Source of the DNA: RGIG2206 sp045577615
GTDB taxonomy: Bacteria; Bacillota; Clostridia; Oscillospirales; Acutalibacteraceae
Length of the DNA: 12,153 nt
Assembly: GCA_045577615.1 (NCBI GenBank)
Contig: JAZNIT010000001.1
Coordinates: 1-12,153 of the forward strand
Direction of reading: 5' to 3'
The translations under genes and the position numbers were made by a program. Numbering within the stretch: the first letter of the stretch is position 1; each line of letters begins with the position of its first letter. Below are positions 6,450-12,153 of the stretch, in pieces. The notes beneath the pieces were generated by a model. The model saw nothing but the letters and a program-made list of their open reading frames with translations, was not told where the DNA came from and did no database searches.

Positions 6450-9400
6450 TTAAAATTTAAGCTGGCTGAAATCATACACGCCACTGTTATCATACTCGCG
6501 GTCGGCGGCGGCTACTACATCCTCGCCCTCTTTAAGTCCGCGCAGAGTAAACTCAAAGCTGAACTCCTGAGGCACGCGATATTGATTGAGCAAATCGGGG
6601 CCACAACTGTGTGAGCCAACGCCGCTCACGGCGCCGTCAACGCAAAGCACGGTCTTGCCGCAGGGCTCAAGCTCATAGCTGTGAGCGGCGGCCTCAATAT
6701 CCTCTTGAGTGTACTCAAGGGCTGAGAAATCAAATCTTCCGCCGCAAACCATCAAGCCACCCTTGCCTGCTGCAGTGATGGCGGCAAACTCGGTGTTGTA
6801 ACGGTTGCCGTTATCCTGAGGCATAATGTAGTCGGTGAAGAGCTTGTCAACGGTTGTGACAAATCGGCCGCGGTGGTTTGAATTGTGCTTGTCGATATAG
6901 CTGTCGTTGGGGCCGTAGCCAAAATAGTCAACCTTATTATATGAGCGGTCGAGCATCATACGAATACCGAATCGGGGCAAGAAATGCTTGCTTTCATCAC
7001 GAACCACGTGGCAGTGTAAAGTGATGTCACCTGCGCCGTTGATTGTCCACTTAACATCGGCCTTAACAACGGGAGATACGTGGTGGGCAACCATTGCTAT
7101 TCTCTGCTCGATTACACAACTGCCGCCAACAACATCCACCTTGGTGGAGTATACGTAGGGGTGGCTGCGGTTGGTGCCCTCACGCACCCAACTGTTTTTA
7201 TCGTAGCGCTCGTTATCAATAGGTGCGCGCCAGATGTTGAAGCCCATAGGTGAAGTAAGCAGTTTTTTGCCGTCGAAGCCGATTTGACGGAAGGCGGCAG
7301 TATTTTTATCAAAGGTGTGAGCAAAGCCCTCGCCGCTGATGTATACGCGGTTTTCGTTCTCCTCAACCTCGATGGGTCGGGTGGGCATTTTTACTCTTAC
7401 GGGAGCGGGATTTACAGGCAGCTCAAACTGAGCAAAGGCCATCAGCTCGCCCTCTTTAGTGAGTTCGCCCAAGCCAAGCTGAACAAAGTTAAAGTTGATG
7501 TAGCAACGGCCGCTTTGTGGCAAATCATAGTCGATATGCACCTGACGGCTGCCGTGAGCAGGGATTGCCAAAGCGCCAAGGCTGCCGCTTTGCACCTTTT
7601 CACCGTTGCAGGTAACCTCCCACACACACTCCAGACGGCTGAGGTAGATAAAATCGTAAAGGTTGGTGATGGTAAAGTCGCCCTTTTCAAGGTCAACCAC
7701 CTCTACCCTTGCAGGCTGAATGACAAACTTAAGCTCCTTAAGTCCGTCAGAGGGGGTGCGGTCGGGGAAAACAAGTCCGTCAACGCAGAAGTTGCTTGCA
7801 TGGGGTTGCTCGCCCGAGTCGCCGCCGTAATAGAACATCGGCTTGCCGTTGGGGGCTGTGCCTGCGTAGTGAGCGTGGTCACACCACTCCCATACAAAGC
7901 CGCCCATATGATTGTCGTGCTTATAAATTACATCCCAATAATCCTTAAGGTCGCCGGGGCCGTTGCCCATTGCGTGACAATATTCGCACAGCACCATGGG
8001 GCGAACCGACGATACGGTTTTATCGCTGCAATAGGCATCGCAATGGTCGGCGTGGGGATACATTCTGGAATAAACGTCAGATTTGGTAACTTGCATAGTT
8101 GAAAGGTCGTCATAAACGGCGTAATCATTGACACCCTCGTAGTGAGTGTAGCGAGTGGGGTCGTTCTCGTGGCACCAATCAATAGCATACTCAAAGTTTT
8201 TGCCGTAGCCCGACTCGTTACCCATACTCCACATAAATACTGAGGGGCGGTTTTTGTCCCGCTCAACCATCATCTGCACGCGGTCAAGAATGGACTCGCG
8301 CCAAGCAGGCTCTTCGGCCATATACCCCCAACGGGTTACGTTCATTCCGTGGGTTTCGATGTCGGCCTCATCCAGCACGTAAAATCCGTATTTATCGCAA
8401 AGCTGCAAGAAACGGGGGTCGTTGGGATAGTGTGAGGTGCGGATGGCATTGATGTTGTGACGCTTCATAATGGTAAGGTCGCGCAGCATATGCTCCATAT
8501 CGCAAACGGTGCCGGTGTAGGGGTCAGAGTCGTGACGGTTGACACCCTTAATCTTGATAACCTTGCCGTTGAATTTGAACACGCCGTTTTCGATAACCGT
8601 CTTTCTGAAGCCCACCTTTTCGCCGATATACTCACCTGCGCAATCGATAAGCAGGCTGTACAGCTCGGGAGTTTCGGCACTCCACAAAATAGGCTTATCC
8701 ACCTTGATGGTTGCCACGCCGCTTGCGTCGGGGCGGGCGGTGCCTACGTCCTTGCCGTCGGGGTCAATGAGGGTGAGCACGGCATCCTCGGGGTTGATAA
8801 CGTCAAGAGTAACCTTAAGCTCGGCCGAGCGCAAATCGTCGGCAAGGTCGGTAACAACGGTATAGTCGCGCAAATGTCCCTTGGGTCTGCCCAAAAGGTA
8901 AACGTCGCGAAAAATGCCCGACCAACGGAATTTATCCTGATCTTCAAGATAGCTGCCCTCGCACCACTTCATAACGATAACGGTGATGCGGTTGGCACCC
9001 TCCTTAATATAGGGGGTGATGTTGAACTCGCTTGTCATATGGGATACCTGACTGTAGCCCACAAACTGACCGTTTATGTAAAGGTAGAAGCAAGAATCAA
9101 CACCCTCAAAGACGATGTATTTTTGCATACCCTCCCACTCGTAGGGAGTGGTGAAATTGCGAGTGTAAACGCCGCAGGGATTCTCTTTGGGAATGTAAGG
9201 AGGATCTACGGGAAAGGGATACTCGATGTTGGTATACATTACCTGATCGTAGCCAAGCTTTTGCCATACACTGGGTACATCTATCATCTTGGCAGCATCA
9301 AGAGGCACGGCGGGATTGATAACATTCTCGGGTACCTTTTCGATGCTCTTGAAATATTCGAAATTCCACTTGCCTGAAAGCAGACCGAAGCGGTCGCTAT

Positions 9401-9518
9401 CCTCACGGGCGCTGTTAAAAATATCTTTAGCAGTGCCAAAAGGAATATAGTAAGCGCGGTTTTTTTCACAATTAAGATGACGTGTGTTTAAATCTTCAAA
9501 ATATCTTGTTACCTTCAT
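6450..9518 (-). CDS. lacZ: Beta-galactosidase, glycoside hydrolase family 2
   Basis: 1022 residues, close to the 1024 of E. coli LacZ, with the same order of domains: sugar-binding jelly roll (about 45-213), immunoglobulin-like domain (215-308), catalytic TIM barrel (310-600), a further beta domain (605-700) and the C-terminal small-chain domain (about 728-1000). The acid/base glutamate is E435 in MWSMGNESGYG and the nucleophile is E512 in VLCEYCHAMGN. Metal ligands E388 and H390 (ADIETHGMN) and D195 of the substrate pocket match E. coli E416, H418 and D201. There is no signal peptide, so it should act in the cytoplasm on lactose or related beta-galactosides that are imported. The start is ATG at 9516-9518 with AGGGGG (9528-9533 on the minus strand) nine bases upstream, inside the end of alr. 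One base separates the alr stop from this start. No sugar transporter or lacI-type regulator is in the window. Confidence 0.97.
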   Translation of the reverse strand: MKVTRYFEDLNTRHLNCEKNRAYYIPFGTAKDIFNSAREDSDRFGLLSGKWNFEYFKSIEKVPENVINPAVPLDAAKMIDVPSVWQKLGYDQVMYTNIEYPFPVDPPYIPKENPCGVYTRNFTTPYEWEGMQKYIVFEGVDSCFYLYINGQFVGYSQVSHMTSEFNITPYIKEGANRITVIVMKWCEGSYLEDQDKFRWSGIFRDVYLLGRPKGHLRDYTVVTDLADDLRSAELKVTLDVINPEDAVLTLIDPDGKDVGTARPDASGVATIKVDKPILWSAETPELYSLLIDCAGEYIGEKVGFRKTVIENGVFKFNGKVIKIKGVNRHDSDPYTGTVCDMEHMLRDLTIMKRHNINAIRTSHYPNDPRFLQLCDKYGFYVLDEADIETHGMNVTRWGYMAEEPAWRESILDRVQMMVERDKNRPSVFMWSMGNESGYGKNFEYAIDWCHENDPTRYTHYEGVNDYAVYDDLSTMQVTKSDVYSRMYPHADHCDAYCSDKTVSSVRPMVLCEYCHAMGNGPGDLKDYWDVIYKHDNHMGGFVWEWCDHAHYAGTAPNGKPMFYYGGDSGEQPHASNFCVDGLVFPDRTPSDGLKELKFVIQPARVEVVDLEKGDFTITNLYDFIYLSRLECVWEVTCNGEKVQSGSLGALAIPAHGSRQVHIDYDLPQSGRCYINFNFVQLGLGELTKEGELMAFAQFELPVNPAPVRVKMPTRPIEVEENENRVYISGEGFAHTFDKNTAAFRQIGFDGKKLLTSPMGFNIWRAPIDNERYDKNSWVREGTNRSHPYVYSTKVDVVGGSCVIEQRIAMVAHHVSPVVKADVKWTINGAGDITLHCHVVRDESKHFLPRFGIRMMLDRSYNKVDYFGYGPNDSYIDKHNSNHRGRFVTTVDKLFTDYIMPQDNGNRYNTEFAAITAAGKGGLMVCGGRFDFSALEYTQEDIEAAAHSYELEPCGKTVLCVDGAVSGVGSHSCGPDLLNQYRVPQEFSFEFTLRGLKEGEDVVAAADREYDNSGVYDFSQLKF

Positions 9519-9519
9519 T

Positions 9520-10695
9520 TTAGTTTTCCCCCTGATTAAGCAATGTTGTTATGTGAAAGGCCTCGCCCCTCTTTTGGTGCACACGGGTGACTCGCTTTGA
9601 GATAAGGCAAACGCTTTCATAATTGATGGTACCCGCCCGATTGGCCAATTCGTCCACAGGCAAGAAGTTGCCTTTGTCATCATAGCCGAACAGGGTGGCG
9701 GTATCACCGATTTTTGTATCAATATCGGTTACGTCAATAATCATTTGATCCATACATACGCGGCCGATAACGGTTGCCCACGCGCCGTTAATAAGCACGC
9801 GGCTGCCCGAATAGGCTCGCACATAGCCGTCGGCATAGCCGATGGGCAGGGTGGCAACCCTCATATCCTTGGGTGCCGTAAAGGTGCGGCCGTAGCTTAA
9901 ATCCTGACCCTTTTTAAGGGTTTTGACCATGCTCACCGATGAGCAGAGGGTCATTGCTTGCTTAAAGCGGTCGCCCTTCATCTGACTTGAGGGCATCAAG
10001 CCGTAAAGGATAATACCTGCGCGCACCATATCCATTGCCGCGTGGGGCAAGGTAAGGATGGCGGCAGAGTTGCTGCAATGGCACAGCTTAAGGTCAACGC
10101 CTGCGCTCTTAAGCAGAGCGGTGGCTGCATTGAATTTGTCAATCTGCGCAGCAGTATAGCTGCCGTCGGCATCCCCATCCTTATCGGATGAGGCAAAATG
10201 AGTAAAGGCGCCCGTCACCCTGAGCCCCGACAGCTTGCAAGCCGCAAGAGCCTCTTGCAGGCCCTGCTCGTCGTGGGCAGAGAAGCCGATGCGGCCCATA
10301 CCCGTATCAAATTTGATGTGGACCTCGACCTCTGCTCCTGCCTTGACAGCCTCTTGTGAAAGGGCCTCGGCATAATCGGTGCCATAGACCGTTTGAGTTA
10401 TCTTTTCGCGGCTGAGCAGGTGGGCATATTCAGCAGGTGTAGTGCCCAAAATCAAAATAGGCAGAGTGATTTTGGCTTGGCGCAGCTGCAAGGCCTCTTC
10501 AATATTGGATACCGCAAGCCAATCGGCGCCTGCCGCAACAAAGGTTTTGGCAACCTCTACGGCGCCGTGGCCGTAGCCGTCCGCCTTGACGACGGCCATA
10601 ATCTTGCTGCCGCTCACCATTTCGCGAATTAAATTAAAGTTGTTTGTCAGCGCGTCGTGATCGATCTGCGCCCAGGTTCTGTGTAAAAATTGCAT
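9520..10695 (-). CDS. alr: Alanine racemase
   Basis: A fold-type III PLP enzyme of 391 residues that interconverts L- and D-alanine, supplying D-alanine for peptidoglycan. Visible are the PLP lysine K37 in AVVKADGYGHG, R135 in DTGMGRIGF, the second catalytic base Y268 in LSYGRTF, the IGYADGYVR segment (285-293), and VCMDQM (313-318), near the substrate pocket. The open frame extends 42 codons further, to 10821, but that extension overlaps the SDR gene and is low-complexity arginine-rich sequence unlike any racemase. The start at ATG 10693-10695 gives the family-typical N-terminus MQFLHRTWAQIDHDAL and has GGGGG (10701-10705 on the minus strand) five bases upstream. It lies 11 bases after the SDR gene and one base before lacZ, so it is in the middle of the operon. 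Confidence 0.96.
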   Translation of the reverse strand: MQFLHRTWAQIDHDALTNNFNLIREMVSGSKIMAVVKADGYGHGAVEVAKTFVAAGADWLAVSNIEEALQLRQAKITLPILILGTTPAEYAHLLSREKITQTVYGTDYAEALSQEAVKAGAEVEVHIKFDTGMGRIGFSAHDEQGLQEALAACKLSGLRVTGAFTHFASSDKDGDADGSYTAAQIDKFNAATALLKSAGVDLKLCHCSNSAAILTLPHAAMDMVRAGIILYGLMPSSQMKGDRFKQAMTLCSSVSMVKTLKKGQDLSYGRTFTAPKDMRVATLPIGYADGYVRAYSGSRVLINGAWATVIGRVCMDQMIIDVTDIDTKIGDTATLFGYDDKGNFLPVDELANRAGTINYESVCLISKRVTRVHQKRGEAFHITTLLNQGEN

Positions 10696-10706
10696 CTTAT
10701 CCCCCG

Positions 10707-11423
10707 TTATACCGAAAATCCGCCGTCTACCGTCAGCACTTGCCCTGTAATGAAGCCCCCATCCTCTGATGCAAGGTAAAGCAGGCATTTGGCAACGTCG
10801 CCGACCTTGCCGATGCGGCACAAAGGTGTTTGCTCGGCCAAATCGGCCATATCCTCATCCGACAGGTGGCTGTTCATATCGGTTGCAATAACCCCCGGCG
10901 CAATGCAGTTGACGGTGATGCCCGAAGGGCCTACCTCCTTAGCCAGTGCCTTGGTGAAGCCGATTATGGCCGCCTTGGTGGTGGAATAATGCACCTCGCA
11001 GGATGCCCCCACCTGCCCCCATACAGAGGAGATGTTGACAATTCTGCCCCTCTTGTTGGCGATCATTTTGGGAAGTGCCGCCTTGGTTGCGTTAATGACG
11101 CCGTTAAGGTTGACGTTTAACATTCGGCTCCATTGGTCGGCTGTTATATCGTTAAAAAGTCCCACATAGGAGATGGCGGCGTTGTTGACAAGCAGGTCAA
11201 TATCCCCAAGCTGTTTGGCGGCCTCTTCAATAGCGGCGGTGACAGCCTTTTCATCGGCCACATCCACCTTGAATTTGAGGGCGCCCGTGTCGTTGGCCAC
11301 CTTTTGAGCGGCATCGTCATCCTTCAGGTAGCAAAAGGCCACCGACCAGCCCGACGCAGCCAACTGTCTGACCATTTCGGCACCGATTCCGCGGCTGCCA
11401 CCCGTTACGAATGCAACTGACAT
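10707..11423 (-). CDS. fabG: Short-chain dehydrogenase/reductase, FabG-like
   Basis: 238 residues, the typical length of classical SDR enzymes. The NADP-binding TGGSRGIG (7-14), the NNA motif (80-82), catalytic N105, S133 in NISSVWG, the YxxxK pair Y146/K150 and IAPG (174-177) are all present and in order. It is closest in style to 3-oxoacyl-ACP reductase, which reduces the keto group in fatty-acid elongation. No other fatty-acid gene is beside it, so another keto substrate remains possible and the symbol is tentative. The start is ATG at 11421-11423 with GGAGG (11431-11435 on the minus strand) seven bases upstream, the best ribosome binding site of the operon. It is the first gene of the run fabG-alr-lacZ-ABC-lysR and is divergent from dinB. 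Confidence 0.9.
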   Translation of the reverse strand: MSVAFVTGGSRGIGAEMVRQLAASGWSVAFCYLKDDDAAQKVANDTGALKFKVDVADEKAVTAAIEEAAKQLGDIDLLVNNAAISYVGLFNDITADQWSRMLNVNLNGVINATKAALPKMIANKRGRIVNISSVWGQVGASCEVHYSTTKAAIIGFTKALAKEVGPSGITVNCIAPGVIATDMNSHLSDEDMADLAEQTPLCRIGKVGDVAKCLLYLASEDGGFITGQVLTVDGGFSV

Positions 11424-11480
11424 AATCCCACCTCCGATTTTAACTATATATAAAATTATATACTACTCCAATATACTTTT

Positions 11481-11508
11481 ATTATCCACAATTTCAGGCA
11501 AAATGCAA
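11481..11508 (-). promoter_or_regulatory. Tentative promoter of the fabG-lysR operon
   Basis: On the minus strand TTGCAT (11503-11508) and GATAAT (11481-11486) are separated by 16 bases. The -10 matches five of six, the -35 only about half. It places the start site some 50 bases before fabG. The region is very AT-rich and contains other TATA-like words nearer the gene (around 11441-11465), so the assignment is uncertain. The -35 hexamer overlaps the GGCAAAA dyad at 11496-11519. Confidence 0.3.
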
Positions 11509-11534
11509 TAGTTTTGCCTCATTTTGCGGCAAAA
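11496..11534. promoter_or_regulatory. Triple GGCAAAA half-site element
   Basis: AGGCAAAA at 11496-11503 is mirrored by TTTTGCCT at 11512-11519 (8-base spacer), and GGCAAAA recurs at 11528-11534, nine bases after the TTTTGCC at 11512-11518. The three alternating half-sites with near-equal spacing look like an array for a dimeric regulator. The element lies between the divergent fabG and dinB genes, overlaps the tentative fabG -35, and ends 34 bases before the dinB -35. I do not recognise the binding protein. It could also fold as alternative hairpins if transcribed. Confidence 0.45.
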
Positions 11535-11568
11535 ATCACCTCAAAAAACTTCCCCTGCACCACCTCTG

Positions 11569-11597
11569 TTGACAAAGCTAAAAATTAGTGCTATAAT
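11569..11597 (+). promoter_or_regulatory. Consensus sigma-A promoter of dinB
   Basis: TTGACA (11569-11574) and TATAAT (11592-11597) both match the consensus exactly and are separated by the optimal 17 bases. The start site should fall near 11603-11605, inside the LexA box. A perfect promoter held down by a repressor is a normal arrangement for SOS genes. Confidence 0.9.
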
Positions 11598-11600
11598 TAC

Positions 11601-11614
11601 AGAACATTTGTTCG
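11601..11614 (+). promoter_or_regulatory. LexA (SOS) box
   Basis: AGAACATTTGTTCG matches the Gram-positive LexA box CGAAC-N4-GTTCG at all but the first base; the core GAAC-N4-GTTC (11602-11613) is a perfect dyad. It begins four bases after the -10 and covers the expected start site, so bound LexA would block initiation until DNA damage triggers LexA cleavage. Confidence 0.85.
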
Positions 11615-11634
11615 GTTAAGGGGTGGCTTTTTCG

Positions 11635-11969
11635 GTGGATAGGGTTATTCTGCACAGCGATTGCAACAATTTTTATGCCTCGGTGGAATGTATGCTAAAC
11701 CCTTCCTTAAAGGGTAAGGCGGTGGCTGTAGGCGGCAACGAAGAGGAGCGTCACGGCATCATTCTTGCCAAAAACGAGGTGGCCAAGCGAATGGGCGTGC
11801 AAACAGGCGAGACCCTTTGGCAAGCCCGTCTTAAATGCCCCGAATTGGTTATCGTTCCCCCTCACTACGAGCAGTATGTAAAGATTTCTCAAGCGACCCG
11901 TGAAATTTATTATGACAACACCAATCAGGTTGAGCCCTTTGGTCTTGACGAGGCCTGGCTTGATGTAAC
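11635..11969 (+). CDS. dinB: DNA polymerase IV, 3' part missing
   Basis: The N-terminal 111 codons of a Y-family translesion polymerase (full proteins are about 350-420 residues). Seen are MDRVILHSDCNNFYASVE with metal ligand D9 and the ribose steric gate F13, and GLDEAWLDV with catalytic D105 and E106. It copies damaged templates in the SOS response, consistent with the LexA box upstream. An in-frame GTG at 11623 would add four residues, but it sits too close to the AAGGGG ribosome binding site (11618-11623). GTG at 11635 is 11 bases downstream of that site and gives the family-typical start. The frame appears to run to a stop at 12007-12009, but bases from 11970 on are sequencing adapter, so the last dozen residues and the stop are artificial. 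The real gene continues off this contig. Confidence 0.92.
11870..11969 (+). repeat. Copy 1 of an artefactual 100-bp direct repeat
   Basis: These 100 bases of dinB coding sequence are repeated without a mismatch at 12054-12153, with library adapter between. This copy is continuous with upstream dinB and is genuine genomic sequence. The length of exactly 100 fits either a 100-bp library insert or a 100-base read. Confidence 0.9.
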
Positions 11970-12053
11970 AAGTCGGAGGCCAAGCGGTCTTAGGAAGACA
12001 ATGTCATAAATCAACTCCTTGGCTCACAGAACGACATGGCTACGATCCGACTT
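11970..12053 (+). other. MGI/BGI DNBSEQ adapter with index (contaminant)
   Basis: The 84 bases divide into three blocks. 11970-12001 (32 bases, beginning AAGTCGGAGGCCAAGCGGTC) is the DNBSEQ forward-read adapter as I know it. 12002-12011 (TGTCATAAAT) is a 10-base sample index. 12012-12053 (42 bases, ending CATGGCTACGATCCGACTT) is the reverse complement of the DNBSEQ reverse-read adapter. The ends AAGTCGGA and TCCGACTT are complementary, as in the MGI adapter. Identification is from memory of the adapter sequences. This is not part of the organism's DNA, and the stop codon at 12007-12009 comes from the index. Confidence 0.96.
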
Positions 12054-12153
12054 AGCAGTATGTAAAGATTTCTCAAGCGACCCGTGAAATTTATTATGAC
12101 AACACCAATCAGGTTGAGCCCTTTGGTCTTGACGAGGCCTGGCTTGATGTAAC
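12054..12153 (+). repeat. Copy 2 of an artefactual 100-bp direct repeat
   Basis: Exact duplicate of 11870-11969 following the adapter and ending at the last base of the window, at the same dinB position where copy 1 meets the adapter. It reads as the start of the same library molecule seen a second time (insert-adapter-insert, as in a rolling-circle DNA nanoball), not as a second dinB copy. It encodes no usable protein. Confidence 0.92.

Noticed and set aside
7284..9377. Long open frames on the plus strand opposite lacZ (272 and 306 codons) and opposite adhE (201 codons at 1660-2265)
   Set aside because: They lie fully antisense to genes with intact catalytic motifs, have no recognisable domain and no ribosome binding site or promoter that I see. 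They arise from the codon bias of the real genes.
10696..10821. A 42-codon N-terminal extension of alanine racemase
   Set aside because: It overlaps the end of the SDR gene, is arginine-rich and unlike racemases, and a family-typical start with a ribosome binding site exists at 10693-10695.
11970..12009. The C-terminal tail and stop codon of a short 129-codon DinB-like protein
   Set aside because: The tail is translated from library adapter and index, so it is not a natural truncation or a small regulatory variant of DinB.
11870..12153. A small insertion element with short inverted ends (AAGTCGGA / TCCGACTT) flanked by a 100-bp target duplication
   Set aside because: The inverted ends are those of the DNBSEQ adapter, the inside is adapter plus index, and a 100-bp exact duplication at a contig end fits library read-through better than transposition.

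Overview
This window looks like a piece of a gut-type Clostridia genome (Bacillota), probably an Oscillospirales-like organism, and probably a metagenome-assembled contig. That assignment is inference. It rests on AdhE-type fermentation, a LexA box of the Gram-positive type, AGGAGG-like ribosome binding sites, roughly even base composition, and a GC-rich hairpin at the left edge of a kind I recall as dispersed in such genomes. Seven genes lie on the minus strand and one incomplete gene lies on the plus strand at the right end. I see no CRISPR array, tRNA, rRNA, phage gene or transposase.

Layout. 1-209 is non-coding, with three hairpins, one of them the likely terminator of the leftmost gene. 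On the minus strand, adhE (973-3585) is followed 13 bases downstream by an APH-family small-molecule kinase (210-959), so the two form a likely two-gene unit. A 153-base gap (3586-3738) upstream of adhE holds a possible -10 element, two small hairpins and a conspicuous set of three alternating 9-base half-sites. Upstream of that gap is a tightly packed minus-strand run read in the order fabG-like SDR (10707-11423), alr (9520-10695), lacZ (6450-9518), ABC exporter (4687-6444), lysR-type regulator (3739-4674). Gaps within it are 11, 1, 5 and 12 bases, so it is very likely one operon.

Divergent from fabG is dinB (DNA polymerase IV), with a perfect TTGACA-N17-TATAAT promoter and a LexA/SOS box directly after the -10. 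The gene is broken after about 111 codons. The break is not biological: 11970-12053 reads as an MGI/BGI DNBSEQ library adapter with a 10-base index, and the 100 genomic bases before it are repeated exactly after it, up to the last base of the window. Everything from 11970 onward should be treated as an assembly artefact.

How the genes may work together. LacZ hydrolyses lactose or other beta-galactosides in the cytoplasm and AdhE disposes of fermentative electrons as ethanol. Alr supplies D-alanine for the cell wall, and the SDR is probably a fatty-acid or other ketoreductase. The LysR-type regulator at the operon end sits immediately upstream of the adhE control region and is the best local candidate to control adhE. 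I do not see a convincing new multi-gene system. The most useful observations are the adapter chimera, the paired-dyad element upstream of adhE, the three-copy GGCAAAA element between fabG and dinB, and the SOS control of dinB.
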